From assembly GCF_003696265.1 (NCBI RefSeq), contig NZ_RFFH01000011.1, positions 1 through 64,000 of the forward strand: DNA of 64,000 nt, read 5' to 3'. Under the pieces are notes generated by a model. It had not been told where the DNA came from and ran no database searches. It worked only from the letters and a program-made list of their open reading frames with translations. Origin of the DNA: Nocardia stercoris. Its GTDB lineage: Bacteria > Actinomycetota > Actinomycetes > Mycobacteriales > Mycobacteriaceae. Made by a program: the position numbers and the translations under genes. Below are positions 17,442 through 25,898 of this stretch, in pieces (the stretch's first letter is position 1; each line of letters begins with the position of its first letter).

Positions 17442-18095
17442 TCAGCCGCGGCTGAACACTCGGGTGCGGGTGCTCGAGTAGCCGTACCCCAGCACGGCGG
17501 CCAGATACAGCACCAGCGCGAGCACCGGCACCAGCAGGCCGATCGCCGCGATGGCGTCGAAGGCCACGAATCCGATGATCGCCTGCATGGCCTCGCGGCG
17601 CGCGTACTCGGCGTCGAACCCGGGCTCGAGCAGGTCGGGGTTGCGGCGCAGCGCGACCCACATGACGAACCAGGTCGCCGCCTGCAGGGCGCCGATCACG
17701 CCGTAGAAGGCGGTGGCCACGCGCGCGTTCCAGCCGCCGTCCTCGAGGTGGTGGGCCAGCACCGCGGTCGGGAACGGTAGGAACGCGACGGCCAGGAGCA
17801 GCAGCAGGTTGCCGGTGTGCAGCAGTCCGTCCATTCGTCGGATGCGGCCGAAGAAGCGGTGGTGGCACAGCCAGAGCACGCCGATGGTGAGGAACGAGCC
17901 GGCGTAGGCGAGGTAACTCGGCCACAGCGCCACGAGCTGGTGGAACAGGTCGCCGGTCCCGGTGTCGGGCAGGCGGATCTCGAGCACGAGCAGGGTGATG
18001 GCGATGGCCATGACACCGTCGCTGAAGGTTTCCACGCGGGTGGTGTCGGCCGGCCGCGCCTCGAGGTCGGCGGTGACGGAGTCCGGATACTGCAT
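17442..18095 (-). CDS. TMEM175-family potassium channel-like membrane protein
   Basis: 217 residues, six predicted membrane helices. The family signature R-x3-FSDG is present (TRVETFSDGVMAIAITLLVLEI, FSDG at 24-27), with the pore-lining helix following. Bacterial TMEM175 homologues are tetrameric K+-permeable channels. The start at ATG 18095 is supported by a GATAAT -10 six bases upstream, predicting a leaderless mRNA. Divergent from the MFS gene. Confidence 0.85.
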   Translation of the reverse strand: MQYPDSVTADLEARPADTTRVETFSDGVMAIAITLLVLEIRLPDTGTGDLFHQLVALWPSYLAYAGSFLTIGVLWLCHHRFFGRIRRMDGLLHTGNLLLLLAVAFLPFPTAVLAHHLEDGGWNARVATAFYGVIGALQAATWFVMWVALRRNPDLLEPGFDAEYARREAMQAIIGFVAFDAIAAIGLLVPVLALVLYLAAVLGYGYSSTRTRVFSRG

Positions 18096-18101
18096 GGGTG
18101 C

Positions 18102-18107
18102 ATTATC
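18102..18107 (-). promoter_or_regulatory. -10 element GATAAT of the TMEM175 gene, leaderless
   Basis: Minus-strand GATAAT, six bases before ATG 18095; no ribosome site. Confidence 0.6.
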
Positions 18108-18291
18108 CGGTGCCCGCTGGCATTGCACCGGGGACCGCACGGCCCGCCTCGCGAGCGCAAACGTGGTACTAAATGCGCGAGCAAGGCGAACTCTGCCTTT
18201 CTCCGGACATGTGACCGCCACTGCGCTAACTTGGACGAGCGACCAAGACAGCGGGTGAGTCGGCACCGCGGCAGCACACGAGGAACACAAG

Positions 18292-19548
18292 GTGATCGAA
18301 CCCATCGGCGCGACAGCTGCCACCACTGCCCCGCTACCACCCGTCTCCCGCCGTTGGATCAGCGGATTCGCCCTGGCGTGGCTCGGTATCTGGCTGGCCC
18401 AGCTCACCCCGTTCCAGCTGCTGGTCCCACTGCAGGTGAACCACCTGCTCGGCATCGGCGACACCGCCGACGAGAGCACCTGGCAGCGCTCGGTCGTCGA
18501 CTTCGGGCTGGTATCGGGGGTGTCGGCGATCTGCGCACTGATCGCTTTCCCCGTCGCGGGCGCCCTCAGCGACCGGACCACCGGCCGCTTCGGACGCCGG
18601 CGCCCGTGGACAGTCGCCGGCAGTGCCCTGTTCGCCGTGGCACTGCTGGCACTGGGCGTGCAGCACACCTTCGCCGGCATCACCGTCTGCTGGAGCCTGG
18701 CCATCATCGGGTTCTGCGTGGTGTCGGCGGCGGTGACCGCCATGATCAGCGACCAGGTGCCGCACGAGCAGCGCGGTGTGGTGTCCAGCTGGATCTCCAC
18801 CCCGCAGGCGCTGGGCATCATCACCGGTGTGGCCGTGGTCAGCGTGGCGGGACTCGGGATCGTCGCCGGCTACGTCTTCCTGGCGATAGCGCTGCTGGTG
18901 CTGGTGACCCCGCTGGTGCTCACCCGCGGCGACACCCCGGTCACGGTCGCGCCGCGCAGCACCGAGAGCGTCCTGGACCTGTTGCGGCACCGGGACTTCC
19001 GCTGGACCCTGTCGGGCCGCGTGCTGGTCAACATCGGCAACGCGCTGGGCACCTCGCTGCTGCTGTTCTTCCTCCAGTTCGGCCTGCGCGCGAGCGACCC
19101 CGACACCGCACTGCTGCTGATGACGGCCATCTACATGGCGGGCGTGATCATTGCGTCGCCGCTGGCGGGGTGGCTGTCGGACAGGATCGGCCGGCGCAAG
19201 CCGTTCATCCTGGGTTCCGGTCTGCTGCAGGCGCTCTCGGCCGTCCTGCTGACCACCATGGTCAACCTGCCGGCGGCCTACGTGGCGGCGGCGCTGATGG
19301 GCGCCGGCTTCGGCTGCTTCATGGCCATCGACCAGGCCGTGGCCACCGAGGTGCTCCCCGACGCCGAGCACAACGGCAAAGACCTGGGCGTGATGAATAT
19401 CGCGATGGCGGTTCCCCAGGCCCTCGCACCGCTGATCGGCGCCGGAATCGTCCATGCCAGCGGTGGTTTCGGCGCCCTGTTCGTCGTGGCCGGACTCTTC
19501 GCGCTCGGCGGCGGCGTGGTCATCCTGCAGGTCCGCGGCGTGCGCTGA
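18292..19548 (+). CDS. MFS transporter (sugar/cation symporter-like)
   Basis: 418 residues, twelve predicted membrane helices. The loop between helices 2 and 3 holds GALSDRTTGRFGRRRPWT, a motif of the GPH/SLC45-like branch of MFS carriers, and the equivalent loop in the second half is GWLSDRIGRRKPF. The substrate is most likely a sugar or glycoside, but this is inference. GTG start at 18292 with GAGGAA about nine bases upstream. Monocistronic; the CsoR-type box of the next gene follows after 20 bp. Confidence 0.85.
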   Translation: MIEPIGATAATTAPLPPVSRRWISGFALAWLGIWLAQLTPFQLLVPLQVNHLLGIGDTADESTWQRSVVDFGLVSGVSAICALIAFPVAGALSDRTTGRFGRRRPWTVAGSALFAVALLALGVQHTFAGITVCWSLAIIGFCVVSAAVTAMISDQVPHEQRGVVSSWISTPQALGIITGVAVVSVAGLGIVAGYVFLAIALLVLVTPLVLTRGDTPVTVAPRSTESVLDLLRHRDFRWTLSGRVLVNIGNALGTSLLLFFLQFGLRASDPDTALLLMTAIYMAGVIIASPLAGWLSDRIGRRKPFILGSGLLQALSAVLLTTMVNLPAAYVAAALMGAGFGCFMAIDQAVATEVLPDAEHNGKDLGVMNIAMAVPQALAPLIGAGIVHASGGFGALFVVAGLFALGGGVVILQVRGVR

Positions 19549-19567
19549 CCGCCGCCTCGCCCCTGTA

Positions 19568-19582
19568 TACCCTCTGGGGGTA
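19568..19582 (+). promoter_or_regulatory. CsoR-type copper operator TACCC-N5-GGGTA
   Basis: TACCCTCTGGGGGTA matches the TACCC/GGGTA inverted-repeat layout of CsoR/RicR boxes, the operators of Cu(I)-sensing repressors. It overlaps a possible -10 (TATACC, 19566-19571) and lies about 30 bp before the ribosome site of the next gene. Copper would relieve repression. Confidence 0.7.
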
Positions 19583-19623
19583 GGGTGGACGCCGTCGCAC
19601 CCGACGACCGGACAGGAGGGCCC

Positions 19624-20067
19624 GTGCGAGACAGCATGCCGTTGCGCCTGCGCGCCCGCCTGGTCCTGGTGCTGGCCGTCGTGTTCGGCGCGCTGGCGAT
19701 GCACGGCCTGACCAGCGGCTGCGCCGGCGGCGCGACGACGGCGGCGCACACCATGGGCGCGACCACGATCCAGGCCGCGGCGATGCCCATGCACAGCGTC
19801 GAACCGGCGGTCTCGGCCGCCCGGGTCGCAGAACACGCGACCGTGAGCACGCTCGCGCGGTCCGCGCACCGCGCCGCGCACGAGATCTGCGTCCCGAACC
19901 TGCCGCCGCGCGACGCGGGCCTGCTGCTGCTGGCGGCGCTGATCACCCTGTTCGCGCTGCCGATGGCATTCCGCATCCCGGGCCGGGTGGCGATACCCGG
20001 CTATCGCGGCCCGCCACCCCGCGGTGGTGCGCGAACACTCATCGATCTCTGCGTGTCGCGGAGGTGA
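19624..20067 (+). CDS. small membrane protein of the DUF6153-like type, copper-box controlled
   Basis: 147 residues. An N-terminal signal/membrane segment (LVLVLAVVFGALAMHGL), an exported Ala/Thr/His/Met-rich linker (HTMGATTIQAAAMPMH), a conserved-looking EICVPNLPPRDAG segment and a second hydrophobic helix (LLLLAALITLFALPM). AGGAGGG directly upstream fixes GTG 19624. Such proteins are common in actinobacteria beside metal-resistance genes. The upstream CsoR-type box and the downstream Met/His-rich lipoprotein point to a role in copper handling; this is inference. Confidence 0.7.
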   Translation: MRDSMPLRLRARLVLVLAVVFGALAMHGLTSGCAGGATTAAHTMGATTIQAAAMPMHSVEPAVSAARVAEHATVSTLARSAHRAAHEICVPNLPPRDAGLLLLAALITLFALPMAFRIPGRVAIPGYRGPPPRGGARTLIDLCVSRR

Positions 20068-20173
20068 TCGAACCGGCCGTGCCGCTCCCGTCTCCGGGAC
20101 CGGCGCGGTGCCGAGCCGAACCCACCTCCACCCTCGAGCGCGCCCCGAGTCGCGCTCGGAAAGGCACACCGAC

Positions 20174-21046
20174 ATGTTCCGCACCCGAACCCTGGTTTTC
20201 GCCGCCGTCGCCACCACTGCCGCAATCCTGTTGGCGGCCTGCGGTTCCGACCACTCCGAGATGCCCGGCATGAGCTCGCCGACCTCCGCGTTGCACGCGT
20301 CCGGCATGCCCGGCATGGATATGCCCACCGGCAACGGCCTTTCGGCCACGTCCGCGGGCTTCACCTTCGTTCCCGCCGCGACCACCGCGAATGCCGGTGC
20401 GCCGGTGGACTTCCGGTTCACCATCACCGGCCCCGACGGCAAACCGGTCACCGCTTTCCAGCCGGACCAGACCCAGCTGATGCACTTCTACCTGATCCGC
20501 GACGACCTGAGCGGGTTCCAGCACGTGCACGGCACCATGGCCGCCGACGGCACCTGGACCGCGCCACTGGCCGCCTTGCAGCCGGGCAGCTACCGCACCT
20601 ACGCCTCCTTCATCACCACGGACGCGGCCGGAAAGGCCGTTCCGCTGGTGCTGAGCGCGCCGGTCACGGTTGCCGGCGACGCCACCCCGGTCACCCTGCC
20701 CGAGCCGGCCACCACCACCGAGGTGGAGGGCTACACCGTCACCCTCGACACCGCGCAGCTGATGTCGGGCATGAGTCATCCGCTGACGGTGACGATCAGC
20801 CGCGACGGCAAGCCGGTCACCGACCTGCAGCCTTACCTCGACACCTACGCTCACCTCACCGCGTTCCGCCGCGACGACCTCGCGTTCGCGCACCTGCACC
20901 CCGGCGACGCGGTGAACGGTGACCACGGCGGGCCGACCCTGAAGTTCGAGGCCGAACTGCCGCAGCCGGGTCAGTGGCGGCTGTTCCTGCAGTTCCGGAC
21001 CGGCGGTGTGCTGCACACCGCCGCGATCACGGTGGCGGCGAGCTGA
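20174..21046 (+). CDS. exported lipoprotein, Met/His-rich, probable copper-binding
   Basis: 290 residues. Lipoprotein signal with lipobox LLAAC (Cys23), then a Met/His-rich stretch (HSEMPGMSS, HASGMPGMDMP) typical of extracytoplasmic Cu(I) ligands. Two related beta-sandwich-like domains follow, each with an 'F-x-H-x-H' type cluster (GFQHVHGTM and FAHLHPGD), and MHFYLIRDD / LTAFRRDDLAF in matching positions, suggesting internal duplication. It would sit on the outer face of the membrane. 106 bp after the preceding gene, probably in the same copper-inducible transcript, and ended by a strong hairpin. Confidence 0.75.
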   Translation: MFRTRTLVFAAVATTAAILLAACGSDHSEMPGMSSPTSALHASGMPGMDMPTGNGLSATSAGFTFVPAATTANAGAPVDFRFTITGPDGKPVTAFQPDQTQLMHFYLIRDDLSGFQHVHGTMAADGTWTAPLAALQPGSYRTYASFITTDAAGKAVPLVLSAPVTVAGDATPVTLPEPATTTEVEGYTVTLDTAQLMSGMSHPLTVTISRDGKPVTDLQPYLDTYAHLTAFRRDDLAFAHLHPGDAVNGDHGGPTLKFEAELPQPGQWRLFLQFRTGGVLHTAAITVAAS

Positions 21047-21052
21047 TCTCGC

Positions 21053-21083
21053 GCGTGGTGCCGGGCGCGTCCCGGCACCACGC
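21053..21083. terminator. hairpin terminator after the copper-related pair
   Basis: Perfect 13-bp stem (21053-21065 with 21071-21083), 5-base loop, between two convergent genes. Confidence 0.85.
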
Positions 21084-21112
21084 CCACCGAACCTGTTCGG
21101 GGCGAAGCGGTG

Positions 21113-22102
21113 TCAGCTCGGGACGGAGGTGACCGCGACGGCGGTTTCGTGCAGGCTGCCCAGGATCAGCGTGCCGTCGTGTTCCACGACGCCGGTGACC
21201 GCCGCGTAGTCGGTGCCCGGCCGTTGCAGGTCGTGCACGATCGTCCCGTCCGGGTCGACGCCGAGCACCCAGGCGGTCCGCTCGGGTGCGGGCATCAAGC
21301 GATCTGGTATGTGCCACAACAGTTTCCGCAGTACGCCCGGTAGCGGCAACAGGGTGTCGAGCAGCCGGTCCCGGGGCGCGAACAGCGTCACCCAGATCAG
21401 CCCGTCGCTGCCCAGCGCGATGTTGTCGGGGAAACCGGGCAGGTTGTCGCGCACGATCTCGTGGGTCCCGGCGCCCGGACCGTGCAGGCGGTAGCGGCTG
21501 AGCCGGTAGGCGGCGGTCTCGGCGAAGATCAGCGACTGCCGGTCGGGCGTGAACGCGACCCCGTTGGCGAACTGCAGGCCTTCGACGAGGATGTCGACGG
21601 TCCCGTCGGGTGTGCGGCGCAGCAGCCGGCCGGTACCGGAGTGCTCGATCACGTCGCCCAGGTACCGGTCCAGCGGCCAGCGCCGCGAGGAGGTCGTGAA
21701 GTAGATCGTCCCGTCGTCGTCGGCGACGACGTTGCTGGCGAAGTTCAGGGCCTGCCCGTCGACGCTGCCGACCAGCACCTCGACCGAGTCACCCGTCCCG
21801 TCCCAGCGCAGCAGCCCGCGGTACGCGTCGCAGATCAGCAGCGAACCGTCTTGTCCCGCATGCAGACCCAGTGGCCGGCCCCCGGTGCCGAGTACCCGTT
21901 CGACGGTCCCGGCGAGGTGGTCGATCCGCAGGATGTCGCCGTTCTCGATGCCCGCGTAGACGAACCCGTCGGCGCCCAAAACCACGTCCTCGGGGCCGGC
22001 GGCGGGCAACTCGATCCGCCGGATCGGTGGCAGCGGTGGCACGCTGGCCTTCTGCCGGGCGCGCGCGGGGGCGGCCGGCGGTTGCCAGCGCACGGGTTCC
22101 AT
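21113..22102 (-). CDS. SMP-30/strictosidine-synthase-like beta-propeller protein
   Basis: 329 residues from ATG 22102. Six-bladed propeller repeats are visible as recurring DGxxY / GxD segments: GADGFVYAGIENGDILRI, QDGSLLICDAYRGLL, DDDGTIYFTTSSRRW, FANGVAFTPDRQSLIFAE, LPGFPDNIALGSDGLIWV. These match the strictosidine synthase/SMP-30 group (adipocyte plasma membrane-associated protein type), Ca-dependent lactonases or esterases. No signal peptide. Alternative GTG starts at 22132 and 22192; none has a good ribosome site. Substrate unknown. Confidence 0.8.
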   Translation of the reverse strand: MEPVRWQPPAAPARARQKASVPPLPPIRRIELPAAGPEDVVLGADGFVYAGIENGDILRIDHLAGTVERVLGTGGRPLGLHAGQDGSLLICDAYRGLLRWDGTGDSVEVLVGSVDGQALNFASNVVADDDGTIYFTTSSRRWPLDRYLGDVIEHSGTGRLLRRTPDGTVDILVEGLQFANGVAFTPDRQSLIFAETAAYRLSRYRLHGPGAGTHEIVRDNLPGFPDNIALGSDGLIWVTLFAPRDRLLDTLLPLPGVLRKLLWHIPDRLMPAPERTAWVLGVDPDGTIVHDLQRPGTDYAAVTGVVEHDGTLILGSLHETAVAVTSVPS

Positions 22103-22305
22103 CCGAGAGCCGAGTTCGGCGGTGTCGGTCACGACATAAAGTATGGATCGCCGCTCGCGCGCGCAGATCCGGTTCCGCAGCCGGACCCCCACCGCGGTGG
22201 ATTCCCACCGGCCGATCTCACCGCCCGGTAGCCGCCCGCAGTGATATCCCGCAGGTCTCTAATCTGGACATACCGACGAAACCCCACGACCGCGAGGATC
22301 CAAAG

Positions 22306-23781
22306 TTGACAACCGAGCAACTCGACCGCTGGAACGCTCAAGAAGCCGCTGCGGAAGCAATGATCCCGATCATCGGCACGCTGTACCGCGACAAGGGTGT
22401 GACGATCCTGCTGCACAGCCGCTCGCTGGTCAACAAGTCGGTCATCTCGATCCTGCGCACCCACCGGTTCGCGCGGCAGATCGAGGGCGACGAGCTGTCG
22501 GTCGACGAGACCCTGCCCTTCCTGCGGGCGCTCAGCGAACTGGATCTGGGCCCGTGCAAGGTCGACCTGGGCCGGCTGGTCATGGCGTACACCGCCGACG
22601 AGCGCGGGCTGTCGGTGCGCGACTTCACCGCCGCCGTACTGGCCGATGTGATCGGCACGCAGGCGGCGCCCCAGGGTCCGCGTGATGTGGTGCTCTACGG
22701 GTTCGGCCGGATCGGCCGGCTGGTCACCCGCCTGCTGATCGAGAAGGTCGGCTCGGGGAACGGCTTGAACCTGCGGGCCGTGGTGGTCCGGCGGGGCAGC
22801 GCGGACGACCTGGTCAAGCGCGCGTCGCTGCTGCGCCGCGACTCGGTGCACGGCCACTTCAACGGCACCATCAAGGTCGACACCGAGAACGACACGATCA
22901 CCGCCAACGGCAACGTGATCAAGTTCATCTACAGCAACGACCCGGCCTCGATCGACTACACCGAGTACGGGATCGACGACGCGATCCTGATCGACAACAC
23001 CGGCAAGTGGCGCGACCGCACCGGCCTGGAACAGCACCTGCGGCCGGGCATCGCCAAGGTCGTGCTCACCGCCCCCGGCAAAGGCGACGTGCCGAACATC
23101 GTGCACGGTGTCAACCACCGCGCGCAGGACCTGACGCAACGGATCTTCTCCTGTGCCTCCTGCACCACCAACGCCATCGTCCCGCCGCTGAAGGCGATGG
23201 ACGACGAGTACGGCATCGTGCGCGGTCACGTCGAAACGGTGCACTCGTTCACCAACGACCAGAACCTGCTGGACAACTTCCATTCCGCGGACCGGCGCGG
23301 CCGGTCGGCGCCGTTCAACCTGGTGCTCACCGAGACCGGTGCGGCGTCGGCGGTGGCGAAGGCGATGCCGGACTTCAAGGCCAAGATCACCGGGAACTCG
23401 ATCCGGGTCCCCACCCCGGACGTGTCGGTGGCGATCCTGAACCTGCAGCTGGAGCGACCGGCCACCAAGTCCGAGGTGCTGGCGTATCTGCGTGAGGTCT
23501 CGCTGTCGGGCCCGTTGAGCCGCAATCTGGACTACACGGCCGCCACCGACGTGGTGTCCAGCGACTTCATCGGTTCGCGCGCGGCGTCGATCATCGACGC
23601 CAATGCCACCATCGTCGACGGCGACACCGCGATCCTCTACGTCTGGTACGACAACGAATTCGGCTATTCGTGCCAGGTGGTGCGGACGGTGCAGTACATC
23701 TCGGGGATCGAGTACCCGACCTACCCGCAGCTCTCCGCGGCGGACGCGGCGCTGGTGCCGGCCGGCGGCGACGCGCGGTAA
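22306..23781 (+). CDS. gap: glyceraldehyde-3-phosphate dehydrogenase, long form
   Basis: 491 residues, about 130 longer at the N-terminus than classical GAPDH (around 335). The extension is helical (AEAMIPIIGTLYRDKGVTIL, HSRSLVNKSVISILRTHR). The NAD-binding GFGRIGR lies at about 132 and the catalytic Cys in SCASCTTN at 286; GNSIRVPTPDVSVAILNLQL and WYDNEFGYS complete the family. Long-form enzymes of this kind occur beside or instead of the glycolytic gap in actinobacteria and are often thought to work in the gluconeogenic direction; direction and cofactor here are inference. Start TTG 22306 follows GAGGA by eight bases. Its usual glycolytic partners (pgk, tpi) are absent. Confidence 0.9.
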   Translation: MTTEQLDRWNAQEAAAEAMIPIIGTLYRDKGVTILLHSRSLVNKSVISILRTHRFARQIEGDELSVDETLPFLRALSELDLGPCKVDLGRLVMAYTADERGLSVRDFTAAVLADVIGTQAAPQGPRDVVLYGFGRIGRLVTRLLIEKVGSGNGLNLRAVVVRRGSADDLVKRASLLRRDSVHGHFNGTIKVDTENDTITANGNVIKFIYSNDPASIDYTEYGIDDAILIDNTGKWRDRTGLEQHLRPGIAKVVLTAPGKGDVPNIVHGVNHRAQDLTQRIFSCASCTTNAIVPPLKAMDDEYGIVRGHVETVHSFTNDQNLLDNFHSADRRGRSAPFNLVLTETGAASAVAKAMPDFKAKITGNSIRVPTPDVSVAILNLQLERPATKSEVLAYLREVSLSGPLSRNLDYTAATDVVSSDFIGSRAASIIDANATIVDGDTAILYVWYDNEFGYSCQVVRTVQYISGIEYPTYPQLSAADAALVPAGGDAR

Positions 23782-23790
23782 CCGGCCCGG

Positions 23791-24867
23791 TCAGATGGTG
23801 TCGACGATGGCGAAGTCGACACCATCGGCCGTGGCCATCGCCATGGACTGCCGGGGGCGCCGGCCCACGAACTCGACCGTGCCGCGGGGGCTGGTGAAGC
23901 CGATGCCCTCGGCGGTGGGCGGCAGGTCGGTGAGACTGCCGTGCTTGCCGATCATCGCCGAGAGTAGTTGCAGCCCTTCGTAACACGACACCGCCCAGCG
24001 GGTGGGCAGCGGCGCGAAGCTGCCGTGCAGTTCGGCGTAGCGGCGGCGGAAGTCCGCGCTGTCGGCGCCTGGGCTGGTGCGGAAATACGAACCGGCACTG
24101 AGCAAGCCGCGGGTATTGGCGACGCCGGAGGCGAGCAGGACGGTCTCCTCCATCAGCGGCGCGAACCGCAGCATGGTGGTGTGCAGGCCGATGCGGCCGA
24201 AGCACCGGTTGAAGGCCACCGCGTCCTGTCCCAGCAGCACCAGCAGCACCGCGTCGGCTCCGGAGGTGGCGGCCGCGGTGACGGTCTCCTCGGTGACCGT
24301 GCCGTAGTCGACGAGCGTGCTACCGCGCAGCTCGAGTCCGAGCTCGCCCATGTAGCGCTGCACCGCGGGCATGACGCCGCGCGGCCAGCCGAAGTTCGAG
24401 CCGACGAAATGCCAGCTCCGCACCCCGGCGTTCTCGTGCATCCACTGCAGGCCGGGGCGCAACTGCCGGTCGGGGGTCGCGCCGACGCAGTAGACGCCCG
24501 GGCGGCCGCGGGCGCCCTCGCATACGGCGGTGAAGACGTAGGGCAGCCGGCCGGCGACGACCGGGGCGATGGCCTTGCGCACCTCGGTGACGTGCGGCCC
24601 GACTACCGCGTCGATCATTCCGGCGTCGAGCAGCTCGCGTACCGCGGCGGCCACCACGGCCGGCTCGGCGCCGCCGTCGACCAGCTCGATATCGGCCATC
24701 CGGCCGAGGACGCCGCCGTCGGCGTTGAGGTCGTGGACGGCCAGTTCGGCGACGGCCTGGCAGGACGGCCCGTAGAACCCGCCCGGACCGCTCATCGGTG
24801 CGACGAGCGCGACCCGCCACAGGTCGCTGCGCGCAGCGAGCAGGGTGGCACCGGTCCCGACCGACAT
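23791..24867 (-). CDS. ligand-binding protein of the amide/urea/branched-chain amino acid type (Peripla_BP_6-like)
   Basis: 358 residues with the type I periplasmic-binding fold: WRVALVAPMSGPGGFYGPS at the start, LNADGGVLGRMADIELVDG, VVGPHVTEVRKAIAPVV and SYFRTSPGADSADFRRRYAEL. This is the AmiC/FmdD/UrtA group. It has no signal peptide or lipobox, so it is probably cytosolic, like AmiC, which senses amides and modulates an antiterminator, rather than an ABC substrate-binding protein. No permease or ATPase genes are next to it. Convergent with gap; its last codons form one arm of a terminator. Confidence 0.75.
   Translation of the reverse strand: MSVGTGATLLAARSDLWRVALVAPMSGPGGFYGPSCQAVAELAVHDLNADGGVLGRMADIELVDGGAEPAVVAAAVRELLDAGMIDAVVGPHVTEVRKAIAPVVAGRLPYVFTAVCEGARGRPGVYCVGATPDRQLRPGLQWMHENAGVRSWHFVGSNFGWPRGVMPAVQRYMGELGLELRGSTLVDYGTVTEETVTAAATSGADAVLLVLLGQDAVAFNRCFGRIGLHTTMLRFAPLMEETVLLASGVANTRGLLSAGSYFRTSPGADSADFRRRYAELHGSFAPLPTRWAVSCYEGLQLLSAMIGKHGSLTDLPPTAEGIGFTSPRGTVEFVGRRPRQSMAMATADGVDFAIVDTI
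23794..23826. terminator. hairpin in the last codons of the binding-protein gene
   Basis: Perfect 12-bp stem (23794-23805 with 23815-23826), 9-base loop, just after the gap stop codon and inside the 3' end of the convergent gene; can end both transcripts. Confidence 0.75.
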
Positions 24868-25898
24868 GTATCGACTCCGTCACTGCCGGCATCTCGTCAG
24901 CGGGGGTCAGGTCCGTCCTGCCCTCGGATGGCGGCACTAACGACAGTAAACAAACCGGTCACTCGCTCAAGGAGTTTTGAGCAACGATTCAGTTACCGTC
25001 ACAATCGGCCGGTAAACATATCTGTGATACTTACCTCGACATCGAGTAGCCGTGGCTCACGACACAGCCGACATCCCACGACGACCGTCACCGCAGGTCG
25101 GGCGAGAAACCGGCGCAGCCGAAGGCCGGCACAAGATCGCCTACCGGACGCACACAGTGCCGGTGGCATTCACCATGATCAGCAGCATCTCCGGCGAATA
25201 CACCCATCGGTACGGCACATTCGAGACCTATTCTCGGCCACCCACCTATTTCCCACCCGCATCGCGACCTGGAAACTGCCCGGCAGTGCAACAATTTCGC
25301 GTACCGCCTTCCTGCGACCGCCTTCCTGCGACCGCAGGAATGACCCACACCGGAATGACCACGAATATGAACAGCGCGTTCGTCTCACATCCGAGCGCCC
25401 GTGACCACGGCACGGACGCCGACCCCAAGGGCCGCATCCCACAGTGGATGCTCGCCTCCTGGACGCCGCGGCCACAGAACCGGGCACTCAGACCATTACA
25501 TGCCTCCCGACCTGGCATTTGTCAAGTACCTGGCCGTCCCCCACGCACCACGCGGTGCAGCAGGGGACGCCCGGATTCCACCCCGTCCGGGCAGATCGAA
25601 ACCGGACGTCCCGTTTTTTGCAGTCGGACAAAACCGACCGATACGGAACGGCGGCGACTACCCAGTTCCGGTTACCGCGAAACCCATTGGCGGGCCGACA
25701 ATGATCCCCAACTGGGATCCGCAATTACCGGCCCGACCGGCTCGAATGCCGATCTGCGCACATCACGAGTACGGCACGATCCGATTCTTCGCCGCCAACG
25801 CAGCCCATACCGGGCATAATTAGCGCCGCGGTACAGACGAGTGACAACAGCACGTGCCAACCATTGAGTGCTTTCCGTTATGTCCCAGGAGAGGGAAC
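24868..25898. other. about 1 kb without a convincing gene
   Basis: Base composition is less GC-rich than the flanks, especially 24941-25040 and 25800-25830. Open frames here (for example 25052-25819) lack ribosome sites, family motifs and actinobacterial third-position GC bias. It contains a short tandem repeat with palindrome at 25303-25340 and a possible -10 CATAAT at 25815-25820 serving the glycosyltransferase. It may hold regulatory RNA or a decayed gene. Confidence 0.6.
25303..25340. repeat. two tandem 14-bp units ending in an 18-bp palindrome
   Basis: ACCGCCTTCCTGCG at 25303-25316 is repeated at 25317-25330. The second copy forms TTCCTGCG-AC-CGCAGGAA (25323-25340), a perfect 8-bp inverted repeat. 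Confidence 0.75.

Noticed and set aside
25052..25819. 255-codon plus-strand frame in the gene-poor kilobase
   Set aside because: No ribosome site, no motif, composition heavy in Arg/Pro/Thr/Ser and weak third-position GC preference.
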